From assembly GCF_001590865.1 (NCBI RefSeq), contig NZ_BBUY01000006.1, forward strand, positions 990 through 40,576: a stretch of 39,587 nt of DNA, in the 5' to 3' direction. The position numbers and the translations under genes are program-made. Of the stretch, positions 1 through 7,661 are shown in pieces. Positions within the stretch are counted from its first letter, which is position 1, and each line of letters begins with the position of its first letter. The notes beneath the pieces were generated by a model. It was given only the letters and a program-made list of their open reading frames with translations, ran no database searches and was not told the origin of the DNA. Source of the DNA: Streptomyces sp. NBRC 110611. Its GTDB lineage: Bacteria; Actinomycetota; Actinomycetes; Streptomycetales; Streptomycetaceae.

Positions 1-167
1 CTGCCCTTGCCGGCCCCGCCCCCGTAGACCCGGTAGACGATGTGCAGATCATCCGCGATCACCGTGGGGACCCGGCCCCCGCCCGGCACCGCCGCGACAC
101 CGTTCTCCCGCTCCTGCCCGGCCACGCCCGTGTGCTGCCCGGCCATGCCCGTCGTTCGCTCAGCCAC
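1..167 (-). CDS. ABC exporter ATP-binding subunit, N-terminal fragment
   Basis: Only the first ~55 codons lie in the window; the gene runs off the left edge. It starts with GTG at 167 (ATG at 146 is an in-frame alternative) and overlaps the end of the permease gene by 8 bases, so the two are translationally coupled. After a Gly/Ala/Thr-rich leader the frame reads VIADDLHIVYRVYGGG, which matches the first beta strand of the nucleotide-binding domains of TagH/Wzt-type polysaccharide and teichoic acid exporters. The Walker A motif would lie just off the edge and is not seen. The assignment rests on that short strand and on the ABC-2 permease next door. The presumed role is ATP-driven export of a lipid-linked cell wall glycopolymer at the inner face of the membrane. 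Confidence 0.6.
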   Translation of the reverse strand, partial: MAERTTGMAGQHTGVAGQERENGVAAVPGGGRVPTVIADDLHIVYRVYGGGAGKG

Positions 168-1098
168 GCCCGTACCGCTCCTCGGCCTTCCAGAAGTACA
201 CAAAGCCGGTGACACCGGCGAGCAGCGCCCAGCCCGCCGCGAACGCCCAGATGTGCGGCGGCAGTTGGCGGGACGTGAAGCTGTCGATCAGTGCGAAGCG
301 CACCAGGTCGATGTAGACCGCGGCCGGGTTGGCGTGGAGCAGGGCCGCCACGAACCCCGGGACGTCCTTCCCTTTGAGGACCACGTCGATGCTGAACATC
401 ACGCCGGACGCGTACATCCACGTGCGGGTGAGGAACGGCATCAGCTGCGCCAGGTCCGGGGTCCTGCTGCCCAGCCGGGCCATGATCATCGCCAGGCCGG
501 TGTTGAAGACGAACTGCAGCGCCAGCGCCGGGACGACCAGCAGCCACGACCAGGTCGGCAGCTGCCCGCAGCCCAGCAGGATGAGCATCAGCACGCCTAT
601 GGAGAACAGCAGTTGCTGCAGCTGCGCCAGACAGATCGAGACCGGCAGGCAGGCGCGCGGGAAGTGCAGCGCGCGGACCAGGCCGAGGTTGCCGGAGATC
701 GCCCGGGTGCCGGTCAGGACCGAGTTCTGGGTGAAGGTGAAGATGAAGACCCCGGTGACCAGGAACGGGATGAAGTCGGGGACGTGCTTCCGGGTGCCGA
801 TCAGCAGGCCGAAGATCAAGTAGTAGACGCCCGCGTTGAGCAGCGGGGTCACCACCTGCCAGAGCTGGCCGAGCTTGGCGGTGGCGTAGGTCGCGGTGAG
901 CCGGGCGGTGGCGAACGCGGCGATGAAGTGCCGGCGGTGCCACAGCAGGCGGAGGTACTCGGGCAGCGGGGGCCGGGCGCCGCTCACCGTGAGGCCATGG
1001 CGCTCGGCCAGGGCGCGCGGGTCGGGGCCGGGCGCCGCGCCGGGGCCGGGGGCCCGGGTGGACGCCGGGTCCGAGGGGGCGAGGGAGGTATGGGACAT
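160..1098 (-). CDS. ABC-2 type polysaccharide/teichoic acid export permease (TagG-like)
   Basis: 312 aa from ATG at 1098. An Ala/Pro-rich N-terminal tail of about 50 residues is followed by a soluble HRRHFIAAFATARL segment and six or so hydrophobic helices. The pattern TYATAKLGQLWQVVTPLLNA followed by YYLIFGLLIGTR is typical of the Wzm/TagG branch of ABC-2 permeases (PF01061). The protein would form the membrane channel through which an undecaprenyl-linked polymer is flipped outward, powered by the ATPase encoded just downstream, with which it overlaps. It is the first gene of a minus-strand operon whose promoter lies in the gap shared with the divergent TetR gene. The substrate is inferred only from neighbours (GtrA/YfhO/TagF-like genes). 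A capsule or other glycan exporter is equally possible. Confidence 0.85.
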   Translation of the reverse strand: MSHTSLAPSDPASTRAPGPGAAPGPDPRALAERHGLTVSGARPPLPEYLRLLWHRRHFIAAFATARLTATYATAKLGQLWQVVTPLLNAGVYYLIFGLLIGTRKHVPDFIPFLVTGVFIFTFTQNSVLTGTRAISGNLGLVRALHFPRACLPVSICLAQLQQLLFSIGVLMLILLGCGQLPTWSWLLVVPALALQFVFNTGLAMIMARLGSRTPDLAQLMPFLTRTWMYASGVMFSIDVVLKGKDVPGFVAALLHANPAAVYIDLVRFALIDSFTSRQLPPHIWAFAAGWALLAGVTGFVYFWKAEERYGRG

Positions 1099-1205
1099 GG
1101 GGCCGCTTTCGCTTGACGGCAGAGGCGACGCCGGAACGGGCCACGCCGGAGCGGGCCGCATCGGAACGCGCCACGCCGGAACGGGTCCGTATCGTCGCGA
1201 CGTCG

Positions 1206-1235
1206 AGACTAGAGCGAGCTCACGTCGAAACGCAA
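1206..1235 (-). promoter_or_regulatory. Putative promoter of the ABC exporter operon
   Basis: On the minus strand TTGCGT (1235-1230), an 18-base spacer and TAGTCT (1211-1206) fit the Streptomyces vegetative promoter pattern. Transcription would start near 1200, about 100 bases before the permease ATG. The -35 box lies inside the candidate TetR operator. Confidence 0.5.
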
Positions 1236-1242
1236 CCGTTCC
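1227..1242. promoter_or_regulatory. Candidate TetR operator
   Basis: GAAACG-CAAC-CGTTCC is an inverted repeat with 11 of 12 arm bases symmetric. It lies between the divergent tetR-like gene and the exporter operon and overlaps the predicted -35 box of the minus-strand promoter and the -35 zone of the plus-strand one. TetR proteins usually bind such palindromes in their own promoter region. Binding here would repress both directions. Confidence 0.45.
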
Positions 1243-1252
1243 GTCGTGACGG

Positions 1253-1258
1253 TAGGCT
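1253..1258 (+). promoter_or_regulatory. -10 box of the tetR gene, leaderless transcript
   Basis: TAGGCT ends six bases before the ATG at 1265. This spacing puts the transcription start at or next to the start codon, so the mRNA is predicted to lack a Shine-Dalgarno leader. No clear -35 box is visible. Confidence 0.5.
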
Positions 1259-1264
1259 CCTGGC

Positions 1265-1891
1265 ATGACCAAGAACGGCACCAACGGGAACGACCCCGCG
1301 GCGGCGCGCCGGGCCCCGGCCGGCGCCGCCGTCCTGCGCGCGGACAAGACCGAGGCGATCCGGGCCGCGGTCTTCGAGGAGCTGGCCGCGGTGGGCTTCG
1401 CCCGGATGTCGATCGAGGGCATCGCGCGCCGGGCGGGCGTCGGCAAGACCGCCGTCTACCGGCGCTGGCGCTCCAAGCTGCACCTGGTGCTGGATGTCAC
1501 CTCCGCGGTGGCCGCGGCCGGGCTGCCGGCCCCCGACACCGGCTCGCTGCGCGGGGACGTACGGATGCTGCTGGAGGTCGCGGCCCGCGCGCTGCGGCAT
1601 CCGATGGCCTCGCAGATCCTCCCGGACCTGCTGGCGGAGGCGGCCCGCAGCCCCGAACTGGCGGCCGCGCTGCGGACCGCGCTGCACGACAGCCAGGAGG
1701 GCGTCGCGGCCGCGGTGGTGGCCCGGGCGGTGGCGCGCGGTGAACTGCCGCCGGACGTGGACGCCCGGCTCGCCCTGGACCTGCTGGCCGGGCCGCTGTA
1801 CTGGCGGCTGCTGGTCATCCGCGACGACCTGCCCGAGGGCTACCTCGACGCGCTGGCGGGCTCGGTGTCGGCGGCGCTCGGCGCGGAGTGA
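1265..1891 (+). CDS. TetR/AcrR family transcriptional regulator
   Basis: 208 aa. The N-terminal ~25 residues are Ala-rich. Residues ~27-75 are a TetR helix-turn-helix domain: IRAAVFEELAAVGFARMS, then IEGIARRAGVGKTAVYRRW, the near-invariant recognition helix pattern. The C-terminal ligand-binding part is Ala/Leu-rich and carries FxxLLAGPLYWRLL-type helices seen in the TetR_C_16/AcrR-like group. It is transcribed away from the polysaccharide exporter operon across a 166-base gap that holds a palindrome and face-to-face promoters, so it most likely controls that exporter and itself. The ligand is unknown. The transcript is probably leaderless. Confidence 0.9.
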   Translation: MTKNGTNGNDPAAARRAPAGAAVLRADKTEAIRAAVFEELAAVGFARMSIEGIARRAGVGKTAVYRRWRSKLHLVLDVTSAVAAAGLPAPDTGSLRGDVRMLLEVAARALRHPMASQILPDLLAEAARSPELAAALRTALHDSQEGVAAAVVARAVARGELPPDVDARLALDLLAGPLYWRLLVIRDDLPEGYLDALAGSVSAALGAE

Positions 1892-1911
1892 GCACGCCCC
1901 TGGGCCCGCGC

Positions 1912-1988
1912 CCCCAGGCCCAGACCCACGCCCACGCCCACGCCCAGACCCACGCCCACGCTCAGGCCCAGGCCCAGGCCCAGGCCCG
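1912..1988. repeat. Hexanucleotide tandem repeat (CCCACG/CCCAGG/CCCAGA)
   Basis: About 13 imperfect copies of a six-base unit, CCCAGR or CCCACG, fill the 102-base gap between the convergent tetR and gtrA-like genes. No gene is seen in it. Such a low-complexity tract can vary in copy number by slippage. It contains no obvious terminator with a T tract. Confidence 0.8.
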
Positions 1989-1993
1989 AGGCC

Positions 1994-2383
1994 TCAGGGG
2001 CCGCTCCGGGCCGCGGGGCGCAGCAGGATGTGCCGGGAGACGAGGTAGGTGAACGGGATGGCGCACCCCGCCGCCGCCAGCGGAGCCACCGTGGTGTTCA
2101 TCCCCAGCCAGCTCACCAGCGCCACCAGGCCCGCGCTCTGCACCGTGTAGTTGGTCACCTGCGTCAGCGGGAACAGCAGGAACTTCGTCCAGGTCGGGCG
2201 GGTGCGGTAGGTGAAGAAGGTGTTGAGGAAGAACGAGCCGACGGTGCTCGTCAGGAAGGCGGCCGTGTACGCCGCGAAGTACGGCAGCAGGCGGTGCAGC
2301 GGCAGGTAGCAGGCGTAGAACGTCAGCGTGTTGAGCCCGCCGACGGCGGTGAAGCGCGCCAGCTGTCCCCAGGAGCGTGGCAT
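1994..2383 (-). CDS. GtrA-family small membrane protein (putative polyprenyl-phosphate-sugar flippase)
   Basis: 129 aa, ATG at 2383, which shares one base with the TGA of the upstream glycosyltransferase gene (TGATG), a sign of translational coupling. The sequence has four predicted membrane helices and the GtrA signatures FTAVGGLNTLTFYACY near the N-terminus and NTFFTYR in the middle (PF04138). GtrA/GtcA proteins are thought to flip undecaprenyl-phosphate-linked sugars made by a GtrB/CsbB-type transferase to the outer face of the membrane. That partner is the next gene upstream, and a YfhO-type GT-C transferase is the one before, so all three parts of a surface glycosylation system are co-transcribed. 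The sugar is unknown. Confidence 0.85.
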   Translation of the reverse strand: MPRSWGQLARFTAVGGLNTLTFYACYLPLHRLLPYFAAYTAAFLTSTVGSFFLNTFFTYRTRPTWTKFLLFPLTQVTNYTVQSAGLVALVSWLGMNTTVAPLAAAGCAIPFTYLVSRHILLRPAARSGP

Positions 2384-3387
2384 CACAGCGTCCGCGGAGC
2401 CGCGCTCACGTCCGTCGCCGGACCGAGCGCGGCGGCGTCGCCCTCCCCGGCCGGGCTGCCCTCCCTGACCGGACCGCTCTCCTTGACCAGGAAGTGCGGC
2501 CGCCGCTTCGCCTCGTAATAGATCCGCCCGATGTACTCGCCGATCAGCCCGAGCATCACCATCTGCAGCCCGCCCAGCCCCACGATGATCGCCACCAGCG
2601 TCACATAGCCGGGCGCGGTGACCCCGCCGACGACGGCCGCGCCGATGATCCACAGGGCGTACAGCGCGGCGAGCGAGGCGAGGGCCAGCCCGGCGTGGAT
2701 CGCCAGCCGCAGCGGACGGCAGTTGAAGGAGAGCATCCCGTCGATTCCGTAGTTGACCAGCGAGCCGAGGCGCCACTTCGTCTCACCGGCCTCCCGGGCG
2801 GCGTTGCGGTAGTCGAAGGTGACGGTGTCGAAGCCGATCCAGGAGAACAGCCCCTTGGAGAAGCGGTTGTACTCCGGCAGGGCGAGCAGCGCGTCCACCG
2901 CCTTGCGCGACAGCAGCCGGAAGTCGCCCACCCCGTCGGTGAGTTCGACGTCCACCCAGGTGTTGACGGCCCGGTAGTAGAGCCGGCTGAGCGCGGTCCG
3001 CAGCCGCCGGTCACCGTGCCGGGTGCGCTTGGCGACGACCTGGTCGTGGCCGAGCTGGTAGAGGTCGAGCATCTTCTCGATCAGCTCCGGCGGATGCTGC
3101 AGATCGGCGTCCATGAGGATCACCGCGTCGCCGGTCGCCGCCCGCAGGCCGGCCAGCATCGCGGCCTCCTTGCCGAAGTTGCGGCTGAAGGAGAGGTAGC
3201 GGGTGGTGCCGCGGTGCTGCTGGGCGAGGCCGCGCAGCCGGGCCAGGGTGCCGTCGGAGCTGCCGTCGTCGACGTAACACAGCTCGTACGGGACGGCGAG
3301 CCGGTCCAGGGCCGCGCGGACTGCGTCGTCGAAGCGGCTCAGCACGGCCTCCTCGTTGTAGCAGGGCACGACGACGGAGAGCTTCAT
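2383..3387 (-). CDS. Family-2 glycosyltransferase, GtrB/CsbB (polyprenyl-phosphate sugar synthase) type
   Basis: 334 aa, ATG at 3387 with GAGGAG five bases upstream. It overlaps the YfhO gene by four bases (ATGA) and the gtrA-like gene by one. The GT-A domain covers residues 1-220: VVPCYNEEAVL at the start, the nucleotide-binding VDDGSSDGT (39-47), the metal-binding DADLQHP (93-99) and a KWRLGSL motif near 204. Two C-terminal membrane helices (about 227-255 and 260-288) are followed by the GEYIGRIYYEAK signature shared by DPM1-like GtrB/CsbB/ArnC enzymes. By family it transfers a sugar from a nucleotide donor to undecaprenyl phosphate at the inner membrane face, providing the lipid-linked donor for the flippase and YfhO partner. 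Confidence 0.9.
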   Translation of the reverse strand: MKLSVVVPCYNEEAVLSRFDDAVRAALDRLAVPYELCYVDDGSSDGTLARLRGLAQQHRGTTRYLSFSRNFGKEAAMLAGLRAATGDAVILMDADLQHPPELIEKMLDLYQLGHDQVVAKRTRHGDRRLRTALSRLYYRAVNTWVDVELTDGVGDFRLLSRKAVDALLALPEYNRFSKGLFSWIGFDTVTFDYRNAAREAGETKWRLGSLVNYGIDGMLSFNCRPLRLAIHAGLALASLAALYALWIIGAAVVGGVTAPGYVTLVAIIVGLGGLQMVMLGLIGEYIGRIYYEAKRRPHFLVKESGPVREGSPAGEGDAAALGPATDVSAAPRTL

Positions 3388-6068
3388 CTGGGCTCCTCGG
3401 TGGGGTGAAGCCGGGGCCGCGGGCCGCCCCGGCGCCGCAGCCGCCCCCCGAGCACGACCGCCGCCGGCACCAGCCCGGCCGCGCCGCTCGCCGCCAGCCC
3501 CGTTCCCAGGCCCGGCGGGACGTACGTACACGACAGCCGCCCGGCCCCGGAGCCCAGCGGAACGGCCAGCAGCCCGGCGAACGCGGACGGGGCGCGGCGC
3601 GGCCCGCCGTCCACCGAGCACCCCCACCCCCGGACGGCCGGGACCGCCAGCACCGCATGCCCCGTACTGCCCGGCGGCAGGACGGCCGTCAGCCCGTGGC
3701 CGCCGGCGGACAGCGCGCGCGGTCCCCGCAGGGCGGCCACCGCCGCCGCCAGGTCGCGCCGCGACAGACAGCCGAGCGGGCGTTCCGGCAGCAGCTGGCG
3801 GCCCGGCCCGGCGAAGCGCACCCGGACCGTGCCGTCGGCGGGCACCCGGCCCAGTACCTGCACCGGATTGGCGGTGGTGTCCCGGCTCCCGAACGCCTCG
3901 GTGCGCCGGCCCAGGCCGCTGACCTCTCCGGAGAACCAGGGGGCGGACCAGACGACGGTGCGGCCCGGGGTGCACCGCGCGGTGAAGACGGCCCCGGAGC
4001 CGGCGGCCCGCGCGTCGTCGGCCCTGGTGCCGTCGGCGGCGGGCCGGGCGGCGCCCGGGCGCGGCCCCGGAGCCAGCAGCCAGCCGCCGCGGCCGGGCGC
4101 CCGGACCGCCGACCCGCCGGTGAGGGCCGGCGCCGGCACCTCGTAGACGGCGGCGCCCAGCACCCGCTCCTGGCGGGCGAAGACGGTGTCCGGGGCGGGG
4201 CCGCGGGGGAGTTCCCGCCGTACGGTCAGCAGCGGGGCGGGCCGGGCACGGTGCGGGGTGTACGGGGCGCGGCCGTGCGGCACGGGCGCCTGGTAGCTGC
4301 TGACGCCCATGATCGCCCGGCCCGCCGGGTCCTCGAGGCTGAGCGTGTGACGGCCCCTCATGTACCAGCCCGCGCCCAGGTCCCGCAGGGCGCGGGCGGT
4401 GGCCGCGGGCACATAGCTGCTGTAGTACGAGCCGCCCTGGCCGCCGGTCAGCAGCGGGTCGTTGTCGGCGAACTCGTACGGGCCGGGGTCGGTCCGCGAG
4501 CGCGGCCAGTCGTCGCGCGCCGCCAGCTCCTCCCGGGCGGCGAGGGACGCCCCGGTCAGGGTGGTCTTGGGCCGGAACCAGGCGATCTTGCCGCGTACCG
4601 CCGTCACCGAGAACGCCGAGTACGCCGAGGTGAGCAGGACGACGCCGGTCAGCGCGGCGGTGACGTCCGTCCGCGGCCGGGCGCCGCGCGTGCCCGCCGT
4701 CGCCATCAGCCCCAGGAGCGTCGCGGTGCCGCCCCCCGCCACCACGATCCAGGTCGAGGTGCCGACCGCGCTCTGATCGCGGCAGAGCCACGCCAGCACG
4801 GCGACCAGCGCCCCGCCCGCGGCCAGTTCGGGTACCCGGGGACGGTGCGCCAGCGCCAGCCAGGAGATCATCACCAGGATCCCGGCGAGGACGAACGCGG
4901 CACGGTACGGGCTCCCGTTGGGCAGCGCGAAGCCGTGCCACAGCAGGATCGTCGGCTTCCAGACGAACGAGGCGGCCACCCCCGCCGCCAGGACGCACCA
5001 GCCGGTCCGTACCCGTGGCGGTACCGCCCGGACGAACGGGAAGGCGGCGGCCAGCAGCAGCCCCAGCACCCCGGCACCGATATGGGGCGCGGGCTCCCCG
5101 CCGAGGCCGCCGGGCAGCAGCTGCGCCGCCTGGTACAGCACCGAAGGCCGCTCGCGGTAGGCGGCCGGGGGCGCCGGCTGGGCCGCCCGGGCCGCCGCCA
5201 GGCTGACGGTCAGGACGGGCGCCACCAGCAGGATGCCGACCGCCGTCATCGACCCGGCCCGCGCCAGCACCCGCAGCCGGTCCCCGGGGCCGGTGCCGGA
5301 CGTCCCGCCGGCCGTCAGCAGCCGCACCCCGAGGACCAGCGCCATCGCCAGCGTCGCCATCGCCGCCGTGTAGAAGTTGCCCGCCCAGGCGAGGGCCACC
5401 AGCAGCACGCCCGGCACCCAGCGGGTGCGCCGCAGGCACCAGTCCGCGGCGATCCCGAGCATCGGCAGCGACACCAGCCCCCACATCCACATCGGATCGG
5501 CGAAGCCGTCGTTCAGCACCCAGGAGCACAGCCCGTACCCCGTCGACAGCAGCGCCCGCAGCCATCCGGAGCCGGGGTGCAGCCGCCCGAGGAAGACGGT
5601 CATCAGCGCGGCGCCGAGCCCGATGCTGAGCAGGGTGACCAGGAAGACCGGGAAGTCGGCCAGCTCCCGGGGGAAGAGCCCCACCAGCCAGGAGAACGGG
5701 TTCATCAGATACGTGACGAAGTCCGCGAGGAACGGCACCCCGTAGCCGCTGCCCCAGTTGAAGAACAGGTCCCCGCTCGTGGTGCCGTGTATCAGGTCCC
5801 ACAGCCGGGCGTGGAACGGTACGAACTGGTTGCCCAGGTCGTTGACGGCGCGGGAGCGCGGACCGAACGGGTAGCTGCCGTAGGCGGCCAGGGCCAGGCA
5901 GTACGCCCCCATGGACAGCGCGGCCGCCAGTCCGGGCGCGGCCGGCCGCCGGAGGGCGCCGCGCGCGCCTGCCCGGCGTTCCCCGCCGGGGAGGGTCCGG
6001 CCCCTGGCGGCCGCCTCCGGGGGCCGGACCGCCTCGGGCGGGGTGGCGGGCGTCGGTGCCACCGGCAC
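3384..6068 (-). CDS. YfhO-family polytopic membrane glycosyltransferase
   Basis: 894 aa from GTG at 6068, chosen because GGAGGAG lies four bases upstream. A Pro/Ala/Arg-rich tail of about 50 residues precedes a long hydrophobic region with about 12 helices and the motifs SYPFGPRSRAVNDLGNQFVP, FFNWGSGYGVPF and NPFSWLVGLFP, characteristic of YfhO (PF09586). These proteins have a GT-C fold, with acidic/polar residues in the first extracytoplasmic loop. The C-terminal ~350 residues form a large outside domain (NDPLLTGGQGGSYYSSYVPA, YNP-like strands). In Bacillus and Listeria, YfhO-type proteins with CsbB and GtcA partners transfer a sugar onto lipoteichoic acid outside the cell. The same partners follow here, coupled by ATGA and TGATG overlaps. 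The acceptor here is inferred, not shown. Confidence 0.85.
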   Translation of the reverse strand: MPVAPTPATPPEAVRPPEAAARGRTLPGGERRAGARGALRRPAAPGLAAALSMGAYCLALAAYGSYPFGPRSRAVNDLGNQFVPFHARLWDLIHGTTSGDLFFNWGSGYGVPFLADFVTYLMNPFSWLVGLFPRELADFPVFLVTLLSIGLGAALMTVFLGRLHPGSGWLRALLSTGYGLCSWVLNDGFADPMWMWGLVSLPMLGIAADWCLRRTRWVPGVLLVALAWAGNFYTAAMATLAMALVLGVRLLTAGGTSGTGPGDRLRVLARAGSMTAVGILLVAPVLTVSLAAARAAQPAPPAAYRERPSVLYQAAQLLPGGLGGEPAPHIGAGVLGLLLAAAFPFVRAVPPRVRTGWCVLAAGVAASFVWKPTILLWHGFALPNGSPYRAAFVLAGILVMISWLALAHRPRVPELAAGGALVAVLAWLCRDQSAVGTSTWIVVAGGGTATLLGLMATAGTRGARPRTDVTAALTGVVLLTSAYSAFSVTAVRGKIAWFRPKTTLTGASLAAREELAARDDWPRSRTDPGPYEFADNDPLLTGGQGGSYYSSYVPAATARALRDLGAGWYMRGRHTLSLEDPAGRAIMGVSSYQAPVPHGRAPYTPHRARPAPLLTVRRELPRGPAPDTVFARQERVLGAAVYEVPAPALTGGSAVRAPGRGGWLLAPGPRPGAARPAADGTRADDARAAGSGAVFTARCTPGRTVVWSAPWFSGEVSGLGRRTEAFGSRDTTANPVQVLGRVPADGTVRVRFAGPGRQLLPERPLGCLSRRDLAAAVAALRGPRALSAGGHGLTAVLPPGSTGHAVLAVPAVRGWGCSVDGGPRRAPSAFAGLLAVPLGSGAGRLSCTYVPPGLGTGLAASGAAGLVPAAVVLGGRLRRRGGPRPRLHPTEEPR

Positions 6069-6108
6069 TCCACTCCTCCCCACTCGGCACTGAGCGAACG
6101 TCCACCCC

Positions 6109-6142
6109 ACGCTAATGTGCTAATAGTCCGTTTTGTCGGACT
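6109..6142 (-). promoter_or_regulatory. Putative promoter and operator-like palindrome of the YfhO operon
   Basis: On the minus strand TAGCGT (6114-6109) fits a -10 box about 40 bases before the GTG. Upstream is a perfect inverted repeat AGTCCG-N6-CGGACT (6125-6142) in the place of the -35 region. The octamer GCTAATGT is also nearly duplicated (6111-6124). No -35 consensus is visible, so an activator or alternative sigma factor is possible. Confidence 0.35.
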
Positions 6143-6256
6143 GGTGTGTGGGGCATTCGGGGGATTGCCGCGGGCCGCCCGGGTGATCCCGGCAACCCGT
6201 GCGCCGACCGGGCGGCGGGCGCATCCTGGTAACAGCGGATTCCGGAGGTGATGGCG

Positions 6257-6538
6257 ATGTGGAAAACCGCCGTGGGATGGCATGTCGAGCTGGAATTCGA
6301 GGAGGACGACCAGCACACCCGCGCCGCCGCGCTCCTCCGGCTCCGGGACGGAACCGAGGTGCGGGCACGCGGATACGCCAGCCGCCATCCGGCCGACGGC
6401 AATCAGCCGAGGGTCGGCGAGGAGGTCGCCGGAGCCAGAGCGCTGGACGAACTGGCCAGAAAGCTGCTGACGAAAGCGCACGGCGAGATCGACGAGGCGT
6501 CCGGCCGGACTTCGCACCCGCTCACCCTGACGCTCTGA
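6257..6538 (+). CDS. DUF1876 domain protein
   Basis: 93 aa. ATG at 6257 is preferred because GGAGG (6244-6248) is eight bases upstream; in-frame GTG 6248 and ATG 6251 are closer to or inside the ribosome site. The sequence fits the actinobacterial DUF1876 family (PF08962): W-K-T-A-V-G-W-H-V at the N-terminus, a strand pattern with RLRDGTEVRARGYASRHP, then GEEVAGARALDELARKLL and a conserved HP-LTL end. The family has a dsRBD-like fold and no established function. It stands alone between a divergent YfhO operon and a convergent galE, with a strong hairpin terminator after it. Confidence 0.85.
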   Translation: MWKTAVGWHVELEFEEDDQHTRAAALLRLRDGTEVRARGYASRHPADGNQPRVGEEVAGARALDELARKLLTKAHGEIDEASGRTSHPLTLTL

Positions 6539-6560
6539 ACCAGTGCGCTTCCGCACAGCG

Positions 6561-6601
6561 GTGCCGGGCAGCGGCCGCGCGCGGCGGCCACCGCCCGGCA
6601 C
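6561..6601. terminator. Bidirectional hairpin between DUF1876 gene and galE
   Basis: GTGCCGGGC (6561-6569) pairs perfectly with GCCCGGCAC (6593-6601), and the loop can form a further GGCCGC/GCGGCC stem. It lies between two convergent stop codons (6538 and 6623). There is no T tract, as is common for streptomycete terminators. Confidence 0.6.
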
Positions 6602-6622
6602 GGGCGCGCCAGAGGCGGCGCC

Positions 6623-7600
<978 letters not shown>

Positions 7601-7606
7601 GCGCCC

Positions 7607-7612
7607 ATCCTA
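7607..7612 (-). promoter_or_regulatory. -10 box of galE, leaderless transcript
   Basis: TAGGAT on the minus strand, followed by six bases and the galE ATG. No -35 consensus is seen 16-18 bases upstream. Confidence 0.5.
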
Positions 7613-7661
7613 GGTTCGGGGTCGGACAGTCGGTACAGACGTCGATCGGCCTCCCGCGGTT

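Noticed and set aside
2383..6105. Single 1240-residue protein joining the YfhO region and the glycosyltransferase
   Set aside because: The upstream part of this frame is out of frame with the YfhO motifs. The true arrangement is two genes with an ATGA overlap and a good ribosome site before ATG 3387.
3405..6251. Very long plus-strand open frame opposite the YfhO gene
   Set aside because: Its product is Arg/Gln/Gly-rich with no domain, and it is the antisense shadow of a well supported membrane protein in GC-rich DNA.
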